DNA of 64,000 bases. Source: Amycolatopsis saalfeldensis (GTDB lineage Bacteria > Actinomycetota > Actinomycetes > Mycobacteriales > Pseudonocardiaceae). Shown here in pieces: positions 41,748 through 50,836 of the stretch. The notes beneath the pieces were generated by a model, which had not been told where the DNA came from, ran no database searches, and saw only the letters and a program-made list of their open reading frames with translations. Each line of letters opens with the position of its first letter. Position 1 is the stretch's first letter. The stretch is taken from assembly GCF_900110575.1 (NCBI RefSeq), contig NZ_FOEF01000015.1, positions 122,165 to 186,164 on the forward strand, in the 5' to 3' direction. Both the position numbers and the translations under genes were made by a program.

Positions 41748-41812
41748 GTTACTAGAGACCTCAGAGAACAGTAACCCCATTTCATCGCAGGGGATTTCTG
41801 TTCTCTTTTTTT
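41748..41812 (+). promoter_or_regulatory. Leader attenuator: intrinsic terminator with overlapping alternative hairpin
   Basis: AGAGAACAG (41763-41771) pairs with CTGTTCTCT (41798-41806) around an inner CCCC/GGGG stem and is followed by a run of T. It is a textbook intrinsic terminator, 74 bases before the first gene. GTTACT (41748-41753) can instead pair with AGTAAC (41770-41775), which takes bases from the terminator's 5' arm and its linker. The two structures exclude each other, as in antitermination systems. Confidence 0.85.
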
Positions 41813-41885
41813 GTGCCCTGATATCCCCACGGTATTTTCCCAGAGCGTTGTTCCACAGCGTTGTCCCACAGTGAGGTGGTCGAAA

Positions 41886-43166
41886 GTGAGCGGTGCGCGC
41901 AGGCGCCTGAGTTATCTGCTGCTGTGCATGTCCGGCGGCGTGATTTTCCAGGTCGCCTACATCCGGTTCGTGTTCCTGGAACCGACGTACCACGCCCTCG
42001 GCCTCACCTCGCAGGAATACGGCGACATCATGTCGGTGTTCGGCGCCGTGGCCGCGGTCATGTACTTCGCCGGCGGCTGGTTCGCCGACCGGTTCGCCCC
42101 GCGCACCCTGGTCGTCGCCGCACTGGCCATCACCGGCGTCGCCGATCTCTCGCTCACGGTTTCGCCCGGCTACGCCACGGTGCTGCTGGCGCACATCGCG
42201 ATGGCTTTCGCGGGCATGGCGCTGTACTGGCCCGCGCTGGTGAAGGCGATCGGCTCGTTCGGCCCCACCGAGCAGCAGGGCCGGCTTTTCGGCTTCCTGG
42301 AAGCGATCCGCGGCGTCACCTCGACGGTGATCAGCGGCGTCGGCGCGCTGCTGATCGGCACCGTGCTCGCGCCGACGGTCGGGGTGCTCACGCTCATCGC
42401 GGTCTACGGCGGCCTCTGCCTGGTGCTGGCCGGGCTGATCTGGTTCGCGCTGCGGGGCCAGGCCGGCGAGTCCCCGGCTGGGGAGCGCTCGGCCCTTTCG
42501 GTGCGCCAGCTGCTCGCGGCGGCGCGGAACAAGTACACCTGGCTGCTCGGCGGCTCGATCATGCTGATGTACTGCTTCTACACCACACTCGGCTACTTCT
42601 CCCCGCTGCTGCAGCACAACTTCGGCGTCACGGCCGGGCTGATCGGCGTGCTCGGGGTGGTGCGCAGTTACGTCTTCCAGTTCGTCGCCGGGCCGCTCGG
42701 CGGGTTCGCCGTGGACAAGGTGACCCACTCGACGCCGCGGTTCCTGCGGCTCGCCTTCGTCGGCGCGACGCTGTGTGTGGCGGTCCTGCTGTTCCTGCCG
42801 GGCGCGCCCGCGCTGCAGTGGGCCGCGCTGACCCTGATGTTCGTGTTGTCGCTCATGGTCTTCGCCAGCCGCGGGGTCTACTGGGCGAGCATCACCGAGG
42901 CCCGCATCCCGGCGGACCAGCGTGGCGGGGTGATCGGCCTGGCCTCGGGGCTGGCCTACCTGCCGGACGCGTTCCTGCCCGGACTCGTCGCCTGGTGGAT
43001 CGGCGACGCGTCCACGGGCACCGCCCCGCACGGCGGCTACGGCACGCTGTTCGGCGTCCTCACCGCCGCGGGCCTGATCGGCATCGCCCTGACCTCGCTG
43101 ACCCTGTGGGTGCAGCGCCGTGAACCGGCCGAAGAGCCGTTGCCACGCGCGGCCGCCCTCACCTGA
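41886..43166 (+). CDS. yqcE: MFS transporter of the YqcE/YihN type
   Basis: The 426-residue protein has 12 transmembrane helices. SYLLLCMSGGVIFQVAYIRF at the start, YFAGGWFADRFAPRTL and the conserved PTEQQGRLFGFLEAIRGVTS fit the YqcE/YihN group rather than sugar porters. GTG 41886 is chosen because GAGGTGG is 8 bases upstream. It is the first gene of a plus-strand operon behind the attenuator and presumably imports the pathway substrate. Confidence 0.78.
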   Translation: MSGARRRLSYLLLCMSGGVIFQVAYIRFVFLEPTYHALGLTSQEYGDIMSVFGAVAAVMYFAGGWFADRFAPRTLVVAALAITGVADLSLTVSPGYATVLLAHIAMAFAGMALYWPALVKAIGSFGPTEQQGRLFGFLEAIRGVTSTVISGVGALLIGTVLAPTVGVLTLIAVYGGLCLVLAGLIWFALRGQAGESPAGERSALSVRQLLAAARNKYTWLLGGSIMLMYCFYTTLGYFSPLLQHNFGVTAGLIGVLGVVRSYVFQFVAGPLGGFAVDKVTHSTPRFLRLAFVGATLCVAVLLFLPGAPALQWAALTLMFVLSLMVFASRGVYWASITEARIPADQRGGVIGLASGLAYLPDAFLPGLVAWWIGDASTGTAPHGGYGTLFGVLTAAGLIGIALTSLTLWVQRREPAEEPLPRAAALT

Positions 43167-43195
43167 ACACCCGTACCTGAAGAAAGGCCCTTCCG

Positions 43196-43972
43196 TTGGA
43201 AATCCAGGACTTCTCCCTCGACCTGTTCTCGCTGCGCGGCCGCAACGCCATCGTCACCGGCGGGAACACCGGGCTCGGGCGCGCGTTCACCGTGGCGCTG
43301 GCCAAGGCCGGTGCGAACGTGTTCACGCCGACGGTGATCGACGACGGCGGCGAGACCCGGCGCCTGGTCGAGGCGACCGGTGCCCGGCTGGAGACGGTGA
43401 AGGCCGACCTCACCGAGCCGGGGGCGCCGGCCCACGTCGTCGAGTCCTGTGTGGACGCTTTCGGCTCGGTCGACATCCTGGTCAACTCCGCGGGCATCAG
43501 CAATCTCGCGCCGGTCGGGGAGTTCGGCCGGGAGCAGTGGGACCCGATGGTCGCGCTCAACCTGACCGCGCCGTTCGAACTCGGCTGGCTCGCCGGGCGG
43601 CTGATGGCGGAGCAGGGGCACGGCAAGATCGTCAACATCGCCTCGCTGTTCTCGTTCCTCGGCGGGCAGATGTCCCCGGCGTACGCGGCGACGAAACACG
43701 GCATCGTCGGCTTCACCAAGGCATACTGCGACGAGCTGGGCGCGAGCAACGTCCAGTGCAATGCCATCGCACCCGGCTACTTCGCCACCCCGATCACCGA
43801 GCAGACCCGCGCCGACGCGGCGGCCAACCAGCGCGTCCTGGACCACATCCCGGCCGGCCGGTGGGGCGAGCTGGGCGACCTCATGGGCGCGGTGGTGTTC
43901 CTGGCGAGCCGGGCCTCGGACTACGTCAACGGGCACGTCCTCACCGTCGACGGCGGCTACCTCACCCGATGA
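43196..43972 (+). CDS. ygcW: SDR oxidoreductase, YgcW/KduD-like
   Basis: The 258-residue classical SDR starts at TTG 43196 behind GAAAGG. It has FSLDLFSLRGRNAIVTGG, then NTGLGRAF, the catalytic YAATKHG, QCNAIAPGYFATPIT and DYVNGHVLTVDGGYL. From memory it matches E. coli YgcW along its whole length (for example AYCDELG and VLDHIPA-RWG). The relative KduD reduces or oxidises keto-deoxygluconates, so a polyol or keto-sugar is a fair guess for the substrate. Confidence 0.82.
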   Translation: MEIQDFSLDLFSLRGRNAIVTGGNTGLGRAFTVALAKAGANVFTPTVIDDGGETRRLVEATGARLETVKADLTEPGAPAHVVESCVDAFGSVDILVNSAGISNLAPVGEFGREQWDPMVALNLTAPFELGWLAGRLMAEQGHGKIVNIASLFSFLGGQMSPAYAATKHGIVGFTKAYCDELGASNVQCNAIAPGYFATPITEQTRADAAANQRVLDHIPAGRWGELGDLMGAVVFLASRASDYVNGHVLTVDGGYLTR

Positions 43973-44001
43973 ACCGAACCACGAACGGAGCACAGGAAAC
44001 C

Positions 44002-45447
44002 ATGGACACGACCGCCATCATCGACCGGCTGCGCGAGATCGCCGGCCCCGAGCGCGTGGACACCGACGAGCGGCTGCTGCGCGAGGCGAGCGTCGACCGG
44101 TTCAAGAAGTACACCGCCGTCCACGACATCTACGACGGCCCGTTCCCGCTGGCCATCGTGCGCGCGGGCAGCACCGAGCAGGTCGCCGCCGTGCTGGCCT
44201 TCGCGAACGAGCACGGTGTTTACGTCGTCCCGCGCACCGGCCGCACCGGCACCGAGGGCGGGCTCGAGACCAGCTTCGAGGGCACGATCGTGCTCGACGG
44301 GTCCGAAATGGACGAGATCCTCGACGTCGACCCGGTGGACATGCAGGTCACCGCGCAGTGCGGCGTCCCGCTGCAGGTGCTCGAAGACCGGGTGCGCGAG
44401 CTGGGCCTGACCACCGGCCACTCGCCGCAGTCCAAGCCGCTGGCGCAGATGGGCGGGCTGGTCGCCACGCGCTCGATCGGCCAGTTCTCCACGCTGTACG
44501 GCGGGATCGAGGACATGGTGGTCGGCCTGGAGGCGGTGTTCCCGGACGGCGCGGTCAGCCGGGTGAAGAACGTGCCGCGCCGCGCGGCCGGGCCGGACAT
44601 CCGCCACGTGGTGATCGGCAACGAGGGCGCCCTGTGCTTCGTCACCGAGGTCACCGTGAAGCTGTTCAAGTACCAGCCGGAGAACAACCGCTTCCACGGC
44701 TACCTGCTCGACGACGTGCGGACCGGGATCGAGATCCTGCGCGAGGTCGTCACCGAGGGCTACCACCCGTCGGTCGCGCGGGTCTACTCCGAGCAGGACG
44801 CCGCGCAGCACTTCTCCCACTTCGCGAACGGCAAGTGCGTGGCCGTTTTCCTCGCCGAGGGGCCCGCTCCGCTGGCGGACGCGACGAGCACGGCGATCGA
44901 GCAGATCGTCGAGCGCCACCAGCACGAGCGGGTCGACCCCGGGCTGATCCGCGCGTGGTTCGACAACCTCAACTGGGGCCCGGACAAGATCAAGGCCGAG
45001 CAGGACACCATGCTGGCCGAGCACCGGCTGGGCTACACCACCGAGGTGTCGGCGAACTGGTCGGTGGTCGGCGACGTCTACGACGCCGTGATCTCCCGGA
45101 TCACCAAGGAGTACCCGCATTTCGAGGACCTGACCATGCTGGGCGGGCACTCCTCGCACAGCTACCAGACCGGCACGAACATGTACTTCGTCTACGACTA
45201 CCGGATCAACTGCGAGCCGCGCGAGGAGATCACGAAGTACCACATCCCGCTCAACGCGATCATCGTCGAGGAGACGCTGGCCCGCGGCGGCTCGATGGTC
45301 CACCACCACGGCATCGGCAAGTACCGCGCGCCGTGGACCGAGCAGGAGCACGGCAGCGCGTACCCGGTGCTGCGCAAGCTCAAGGAGGCCTACGACCCGA
45401 ACGGGATCATGAACCCGGGCACCGTCTTCCCGGTCGGGGACCGGTGA
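44002..45447 (+). CDS. ygcU: FAD-linked oxidase, YgcU-like (alkylglycerone-phosphate-synthase type)
   Basis: The 481-residue VAO/PCMH-fold flavoprotein has the FAD-binding block VPRTGRTGTEGGLETSFEGT, then GHSPQSKPLAQMGGLVATRS, IGNEGALCFVTEVTVKLFKY, LGGHSSHSYQTGTNMYFVYD and SMVHHHGIGKYRAPW. The HHHG-GK motif is shared with alkylglycerone-phosphate synthases. From memory, these blocks are almost identical to E. coli YgcU. It would oxidise a hydroxy group on a small polyol or hydroxy-acid. ATG 44002 lies 29 bases after the SDR stop and its own stop overlaps the kinase start (TGATG). Confidence 0.88.
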   Translation: MDTTAIIDRLREIAGPERVDTDERLLREASVDRFKKYTAVHDIYDGPFPLAIVRAGSTEQVAAVLAFANEHGVYVVPRTGRTGTEGGLETSFEGTIVLDGSEMDEILDVDPVDMQVTAQCGVPLQVLEDRVRELGLTTGHSPQSKPLAQMGGLVATRSIGQFSTLYGGIEDMVVGLEAVFPDGAVSRVKNVPRRAAGPDIRHVVIGNEGALCFVTEVTVKLFKYQPENNRFHGYLLDDVRTGIEILREVVTEGYHPSVARVYSEQDAAQHFSHFANGKCVAVFLAEGPAPLADATSTAIEQIVERHQHERVDPGLIRAWFDNLNWGPDKIKAEQDTMLAEHRLGYTTEVSANWSVVGDVYDAVISRITKEYPHFEDLTMLGGHSSHSYQTGTNMYFVYDYRINCEPREEITKYHIPLNAIIVEETLARGGSMVHHHGIGKYRAPWTEQEHGSAYPVLRKLKEAYDPNGIMNPGTVFPVGDR

Positions 45448-46811
45448 TGACCGGCTACCTCCTCGGGATCGACAACGGCTCGCAGAGCACCAAGGTCACC
45501 GTCTTCGACGAGCACGGCAAGGTGCACGCCCGGGCCCGGGTTCCGTTGCGGCCCAACGACACCCCGCGCCCGGGCGTCGTCGAGCACCCGGACGACGACC
45601 TGTGGGACTCGATCGGCGCGGCCACCCGCGCGGCGCTGGACGCGTTCGACGGGCGGCCCGAAGACATCCTCGGCGTCGGGCTGTGCACCATCCGGTTCTG
45701 CCGCGCGATGCTGCGCGCCGACGGCACGCTCGCCCAGCCGGTGCTGAGCTGGATGGACGAGCGGGTATCGCGGCCGTACGAGCACACGAACCCGGAAGTC
45801 CGTTACGTCACCGCGTCTTCGGGCTACATCACCGCGCGGCTGACCGGGCAGTTCCGTGACACCGCGGCGAATTACCAGGGCGTGTGGCCGATCGACACGG
45901 ACACCTGGGACTGGGTGCCGGAGCCGGACATCCCGCGCGAGATGCTGTTCGAACTGGTGCAGCCCGGCGACCGGCTCGGCACCGTGACGGCCTCGGCGGC
46001 GGCGCACACCGGGCTGCCGGAAGGGCTGCCGGTGTTCGCCACCGCCAACGACAAGGCGGTGGAGGCACTGGGCAGCGGCCTGTCCGACGACCGCACCCTC
46101 CTGCTGTCACTCGGCACCTACATCGCCGGCATGACCACCGGCGCGCGGAATGTCCGTGACGCCAAGGCGTTCTGGACGAATTTCGCCTGCCGGCCGCACT
46201 CGTACCTGTATGAGAGTGAGGGCATCCGGCGTGGCATGTGGACGGTCAGCTGGCTGCGCGACCTGCTGGGCGAGGAGGAATGGCTGAACGCGGGCGCGGC
46301 GACCGTGCCCGCGGGGTCCGACGGCCTCATCGCGGTGCTCGACTGGCTCGCGCCCGTCGAGGCGCCGTTCCGCCGCGGTGCGTTCCTCGGGTTCGACGGC
46401 CGGCAGGGACCGTTCCACCTCTACCGGGCCGTGCTGGAGGCGGTCGCGCTCACCTTGCACGGCAACGGGAACGCCATGGCAGCGGAGCTGGGCACGGAAT
46501 TCTCGCGGGTGCTGGTCTCCGGCGGCGGCGCAGGCTCGGACGTGCTGATGCAGATCGTCGCCGACGCCTTCGACCGGCCGGCGCGGCGGGCGCAGGGTGG
46601 GGCGGAGCTGGGCTCGGCGATCTGCGCGGGCGTCGGCCTGGGCCTGTTCGACGGCTTCGACGAGGCGGTGGCGGCGCTGGTCGCGCCCGGGGCGGAGTTC
46701 GTGCCCGACCCGGTGACCCACGAGCGTTACCGGAGGCTGGGCGAGGTGTACCGGGAGCTGCCCGGCCACACCGACCCGCTGTTCACCTGGCTAGCCTCGA
46801 AGGGGGAGTGA
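45447..46811 (+). CDS. ygcE: FGGY-family carbohydrate kinase, YgcE-like
   Basis: The 454-residue protein has the ASKHA phosphate loops YLLGIDNGSQSTKVTVFDEH and LLLSLGTYIAGMTTGA, and the adenosine loop VLVSGGGAGSDVLMQIVADA. FGGY kinases phosphorylate polyols and ketoses. The TGATG overlap couples it to the YgcU-like gene, so the phosphorylated product is presumably the output of this pathway. The convergent antiterminator gene begins only 8 bases after its stop. Confidence 0.85.
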   Translation: MTGYLLGIDNGSQSTKVTVFDEHGKVHARARVPLRPNDTPRPGVVEHPDDDLWDSIGAATRAALDAFDGRPEDILGVGLCTIRFCRAMLRADGTLAQPVLSWMDERVSRPYEHTNPEVRYVTASSGYITARLTGQFRDTAANYQGVWPIDTDTWDWVPEPDIPREMLFELVQPGDRLGTVTASAAAHTGLPEGLPVFATANDKAVEALGSGLSDDRTLLLSLGTYIAGMTTGARNVRDAKAFWTNFACRPHSYLYESEGIRRGMWTVSWLRDLLGEEEWLNAGAATVPAGSDGLIAVLDWLAPVEAPFRRGAFLGFDGRQGPFHLYRAVLEAVALTLHGNGNAMAAELGTEFSRVLVSGGGAGSDVLMQIVADAFDRPARRAQGGAELGSAICAGVGLGLFDGFDEAVAALVAPGAEFVPDPVTHERYRRLGEVYRELPGHTDPLFTWLASKGE

Positions 46812-46819
46812 AGCCGGTC

Positions 46820-47377
46820 CTACATCGACCAGACGTCCACATTGGACGAAGCGATCGCGGTCGCGCCGGCGCCGAGCGCGGCCAGCACGTCGTCCTTGTC
46901 GCAGACCAGGCCGCCGGCGATGATCGGCACCTCGGTGTCGGCGCGCAGCCAGGTGATCACCCGGGGCACGCAGCCGGGCAGGATCTCGATGTAGTCGGGC
47001 CGGGAGATCGCCAGCTGCTTGCCGAGGTTGTGGTAGGAGAACGAGTCGACCAGGAAGAAGCGGTGCACCGCGAGCAGCCCGCGCGCCTTGGCCGCCTTCA
47101 CGATGGCCGCCTTGCTGCTCAGCACCCCTTCGGCCTGCGTCCGCTCGGCCACGAAGTCCACGGCGATGTCCCGGCTGACCAGTCCCTCGATCAGGTCCAC
47201 GTTCACCAGCACGGTCTTCCCGGCCGCGCGCAGCCGCTCGACCAGCCCCGGCAGCGTCAGGATCGACCCGAAGAGCAGGAACACCACCGGCGCTTCCACC
47301 TCGGTGACCGCCCGCAGCCCAGCCTCGTCCTTGACACTCGCGACGACCGGATGGTCCAAGAGGAGTTCGTGCACCAC
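46820..47377 (-). CDS. ygcP: GlpP/YgcP-type mRNA antiterminator
   Basis: The 185-residue protein has the GlpP barrel motifs HPVVASVKDEAGL, FLLFGSILTLPGLVERLRAA, NVDLIEGL, DYIEILPGCVPRVI and IIAGGLVCDKDDVLAAL. GlpP proteins bind a leader RNA when loaded with glycerol-3-phosphate and prevent termination; YgcP is the E. coli homologue in the ygc locus. Here it is convergent with the kinase, and a terminator-bearing leader lies in front of the plus operon. GTG 47377 or the second GTG at 47374 starts it; CATAGT upstream may be a leaderless -10. Confidence 0.88.
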   Translation of the reverse strand: MVHELLLDHPVVASVKDEAGLRAVTEVEAPVVFLLFGSILTLPGLVERLRAAGKTVLVNVDLIEGLVSRDIAVDFVAERTQAEGVLSSKAAIVKAAKARGLLAVHRFFLVDSFSYHNLGKQLAISRPDYIEILPGCVPRVITWLRADTEVPIIAGGLVCDKDDVLAALGAGATAIASSNVDVWSM

Positions 47378-47419
47378 TCCACTATGACACTCCCGGACAC
47401 TCCCGACCGGGAGCGGACC

Positions 47420-48265
47420 CTAGGACGCCATCGTCCGCCGCTCGAACCGGACGGCCACCTTCGGGTACAGCCGGGGGAACAGGCGGATGAGCAGGTCGAT
47501 GGCTTTGGCGTCGTTGCCGACCAGGATGCGGGGGCGGTCCGCTTCGACGCCGTCGAGCACGATGCTGGCGGCCTCTTCGGGGGGCATCTTCAGCAGCTTT
47601 TCGTTGTAGACGCGCGCTCGCGCTTCGGCGCGTGGTGTGAGGTTTCCCTGCTCGCGGGCGCGTTCGATGCCCGCGTTCGCGATGTTGGTCTTGACCCCGC
47701 CGGGATGGACGACGCCGACCTGCACCGGGTGGCGGGCCAGCAGCATCTCGGCGCGCAGGCTCTCGGTGAAGCCGCGGACGCCGAACTTGGCGGCGGAGTA
47801 GTCGCTGAGCGAGGGCTGCGCCATGATCCCGTTGAGGCTGGAGACGTTCACCACGTGCCCGTCGCCGGAAGCGATCAGGTGCGGCAGGAACGCCTTGGTG
47901 CCGTGGATGACGCCGAAGAGGTTGATCCCGAGCACCCGCTCGTAGTCGGCCCAGTCGTTGTCGAGGACTCCGCCGCGCCCGCCGCTGACCCCGGCGTTGT
48001 TGTAGATCTGGTGCACCACACCGAAATGCTCCGCGACGGCCGACGCGTAAGCCTCGACGGCCTCGCGGTCGCTGACGTCGAGGTGCGCGGCGTGGACCTC
48101 GGCACCGAGGGCTTTGAGCCGGTCCGCGGTCTCGGCGAGGCCGAGGTCGTCGACGTCGGAGACCGCGACCCGCGCGCCGCGGCGGGCGAGTTCGAACGCC
48201 AGCTGCCGGCCGATCCCGGAGCCGGCCCCGGTCACTGCCGCGACCTTGCCACGCACACTGCTCAT
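47420..48265 (-). CDS. SDR oxidoreductase of the monooxygenase operon
   Basis: The 281-residue protein has TGAGSGIGRQ, NNAG, VNVSSLNG, YSAAKFG and HPGGVKTNI. It carries the C-terminal extension typical of SDRs linked to Baeyer-Villiger enzymes. The start overlaps the hydrolase stop (ATGA). It likely interconverts a secondary alcohol and a ketone upstream of the monooxygenase. Confidence 0.87.
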   Translation of the reverse strand: MSSVRGKVAAVTGAGSGIGRQLAFELARRGARVAVSDVDDLGLAETADRLKALGAEVHAAHLDVSDREAVEAYASAVAEHFGVVHQIYNNAGVSGGRGGVLDNDWADYERVLGINLFGVIHGTKAFLPHLIASGDGHVVNVSSLNGIMAQPSLSDYSAAKFGVRGFTESLRAEMLLARHPVQVGVVHPGGVKTNIANAGIERAREQGNLTPRAEARARVYNEKLLKMPPEEAASIVLDGVEADRPRILVGNDAKAIDLLIRLFPRLYPKVAVRFERRTMAS

Positions 48266-49176
48266 CGGGTTCCTCCGGTGCGGGTCTTCGGCGTTTCGGC
48301 GGTGTGCGCCAGTTCGGTGGTGAGTTCCACCAGGCGGTCGAGCACCCCGGGCGCGAGATGGTGGCGCATCCCGGTGATTTCGACGTGGCGCGCGCCCGGG
48401 ACGGCCTGCGCGGTGGCCCGGCCGCCGCTCGGGTGGACCATGAGGTCGGCGTCGCCGTGCACCACGAGCGTCGGGGCGGTGATGCGGCGCAGCTCGGCGG
48501 TGCGGTCACCCGAGGACTGGATGGCGCTGATCTGGCGCGGCACCCCGGGGTTGACGCCGCCGCTGCGTTCCCACACCGCCGTGGCCCAGGCCCGTTCGAG
48601 CGCCTCGTCGGGCGGGAACGTCTTCGAGCCGATGTGCGACAGCAGGGACAGGTGCCGCTCGGCCGATTCCTCGGCGGTCCGGGCCGGGCCCTTCGCCAGG
48701 CGGAGGATCGTCGAGCGGGCGGGCCGGCCGACTCGCGGATTCCCGGTGGTGGAGAAGATGGAGGTGAGCGTGGCGACGCGGCCGGGGTGCCGCGCCGCGA
48801 CGGTCTGGGCGATCATCCCGCCCATCGACATCCCGGCCAGATGCGCGCGCCCGACGCCGAGGTGGTCGAGCAGCTCGATCGTGTCGGCCGCCAGGTCGCC
48901 GAGGTCGTACGCGCCGGGTCGCGGCCGCGCCAGGAGTTGCCTCAGCCGGCCGGGAGACGGGGTGGCGATGCGGCTCGACCGGCCGGCGTCGCGGTTGTCG
49001 AAGCGGATCACGCGGAAGCCGTGGCCGGTGAACCCGTCGACCAGCCGCTGTGGCCACGAGGTGAGGTCGAGGCCCAGCCCGGCGATCAGCAGCAGCGTCG
49101 GCCCGTCTTCCGGCCCCTCGACGCGGTAGCAGAGGCGCGGCCCGGCCGGGACGTCGGCGAACCGGTCGGCGGGCAT
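48262..49176 (-). CDS. Alpha/beta-hydrolase of the monooxygenase operon
   Basis: The 304-residue protein has LLLIAGLGLDLTSW, FDNRDAGRSS, the nucleophile elbow GMSMGGMIAQ and the His in GMRHHLAPGV. It is of the esterase/lactonase or haloperoxidase-like type. Both ends overlap neighbours (ATGA). Lying between an SDR and a Baeyer-Villiger monooxygenase, it probably opens the lactone or ester that the monooxygenase makes. Confidence 0.86.
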   Translation of the reverse strand: MPADRFADVPAGPRLCYRVEGPEDGPTLLLIAGLGLDLTSWPQRLVDGFTGHGFRVIRFDNRDAGRSSRIATPSPGRLRQLLARPRPGAYDLGDLAADTIELLDHLGVGRAHLAGMSMGGMIAQTVAARHPGRVATLTSIFSTTGNPRVGRPARSTILRLAKGPARTAEESAERHLSLLSHIGSKTFPPDEALERAWATAVWERSGGVNPGVPRQISAIQSSGDRTAELRRITAPTLVVHGDADLMVHPSGGRATAQAVPGARHVEITGMRHHLAPGVLDRLVELTTELAHTAETPKTRTGGTR

Positions 49177-50699
49177 CAGCCGGTCACCGCGTCGGCCGGG
49201 CGCGCGGCGGGCGCGAGCTGCGTGGCGCGCGAGAACTGCAGCTCGGGGTCGGCCACGCTGCCCTTGCGCAGCCGTTTGACGTCGGAGTGGTAGTCCATCG
49301 AAGTCAGCCACGGCAGCCGGTCGCCCTGCCGGGGCAGCTGGTCCACGACGCGCTGGACGTAGCCGGCGCCGAAGTTGAGGAACGGCCGCTTCGGCATGGC
49401 CGGGTCGGCGGGCTCGGGGCGGCAGACGGTGTGGCCGTGGGCGTCCATGTGCGCGAGCAGCCGGCAGAAGTGCTCGCAGAGCAGGCCGACCTTCAGCGTC
49501 CACGACGAGGTGGTGTAGCCGATGGAGAAGGCCAGGTTCGGCACCCCGGAGAGCATCATTCCCTTGTAGGTCACCGTATCCGCGAGGCGCACCGGCTCGC
49601 CGTCGACGGTCAGGTCGAGGCCGCCGAAGGGCTGCAGGTTCAGCCCGGTGGCGGTGACGATGACGTCCGCCTCGAGCTCCCGGCCGGATTCCAGCAGCAG
49701 GCCCTTCTCGGTGAAGGTGGTGATCCGGTCGGTCACGATGTCGGCTTCGCCGGTGCGGATGGACCGGAACAGGTCGCCGTCCGGGACCAGGCACAGCCGC
49801 TGGTCCCACGGGTCGTACGGCGGGTTGAAGTGCTCGTCGACCGGATAGCCCGCGGGCAGCTGCTTGGTGGTGATCCAGCGGATCAGCCGCCGCGAGGCCT
49901 TCGGGAACCGCTGGGTGAACCGCCAGATCGCCCGCTGCCGGAAGGCGCCCAGCGACCGGGCCATGGCGTGCCCGCGCTCGTCGCCGAAGACCTGCTTGAG
50001 CCGGACGGCGAGGCCGTCGCTCTTCGACACCGGCAGGATGTAGCTCGGGGTCCGCTGCAGCATGGTGATGTGCCCGGCGGTCGGCGCCATCGCCGGCACG
50101 AGGGTGACCGCGGTGGCGCCGCTGCCGATGACCACGACGCGCTTGCCCGCGTAGTCGAGGTCCTCGGGCCAGTGCTGCGGGTGGACGATCGTCCCGGCGA
50201 ACCGCTCGCGGCCCTCGAAACGCGGGGTGAACCCCTCGTCGTAGCGGTAGTACCCGCCGGCGCTGAACAGCCAGTCGCAGGTCAGTTTCGTGCGTTCGCC
50301 GGTGTCGGTGCGCTCGATGTCCACTGTCCACCGCGCCTGCTCCGAGGACCACGACGCGGCCACGACCTTGTGGTGGAACCGGACCCGGCGGTCGAGGTCG
50401 TGCTCGGCGGTGGTCTCGTGGAGGTAGTCGAGGATCTTGTGGGCGTCGGCGATCGCGTCCTCGTCCCGCCACGGCTTGAACTCGTAGCCGAACGTGTAGA
50501 GGTCGGAGTCCGACCGGATGCCGGGGTAGCGGAACAGGTCCCAGGTCCCGCCGATCGCCCCGCGCGCCTCGAGCAGCGCGAACGAGCGGTGCGGATGGTC
50601 CCGCTGCAGGTAGTACGCCGCGCCGATGCCGGAGATCCCGGCCCCGATGATCAGGACGTCGAGGTGTTCGGCAGCGGGCGGCTCGGAGGCAGAGGACAT
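49176..50699 (-). CDS. Baeyer-Villiger-type flavin monooxygenase (EtaA-like)
   Basis: The 507-residue protein has the FAD motif GAGISGIG (residues 19-26), GGTWDLFRYPGIRSDSDLYT, the fingerprint-like FAGTIVHPQHWPE, the NADPH motif IGSGATAVT and a late VTATGL. This is the EtaA/type I group, which turns ketones to esters or lactones and can oxidise thioamides. It heads the operon with the hydrolase and SDR, and a palindromic operator shared with the PucR promoter lies 90 bp upstream of its start. Confidence 0.9.
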   Translation of the reverse strand: MSSASEPPAAEHLDVLIIGAGISGIGAAYYLQRDHPHRSFALLEARGAIGGTWDLFRYPGIRSDSDLYTFGYEFKPWRDEDAIADAHKILDYLHETTAEHDLDRRVRFHHKVVAASWSSEQARWTVDIERTDTGERTKLTCDWLFSAGGYYRYDEGFTPRFEGRERFAGTIVHPQHWPEDLDYAGKRVVVIGSGATAVTLVPAMAPTAGHITMLQRTPSYILPVSKSDGLAVRLKQVFGDERGHAMARSLGAFRQRAIWRFTQRFPKASRRLIRWITTKQLPAGYPVDEHFNPPYDPWDQRLCLVPDGDLFRSIRTGEADIVTDRITTFTEKGLLLESGRELEADVIVTATGLNLQPFGGLDLTVDGEPVRLADTVTYKGMMLSGVPNLAFSIGYTTSSWTLKVGLLCEHFCRLLAHMDAHGHTVCRPEPADPAMPKRPFLNFGAGYVQRVVDQLPRQGDRLPWLTSMDYHSDVKRLRKGSVADPELQFSRATQLAPAARPADAVTG

Positions 50700-50787
50700 C
50701 GGCGGCAACTCCCAACGGTGGTGGTCGGCCCTTGCATGGTGCGGTGCGCGGCGGCGGTTGGCCAAGGGGAATCGGCACCAGATCGGA

Positions 50788-50811
50788 CGTCTTGTGGTGC
50801 ACAGTGCACCA
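50788..50811. promoter_or_regulatory. PucR-regulon operator, copy 1
   Basis: CGTCTTG is followed by the palindrome TGGTGCACAGTGCACCA, in front of the monooxygenase operon. Copy 2 at 51842-51864 is identical at all but one of the aligned positions. Confidence 0.8.
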
Positions 50812-50836
50812 TGGCCGGGTGAAGCTGGGCGGTGGT

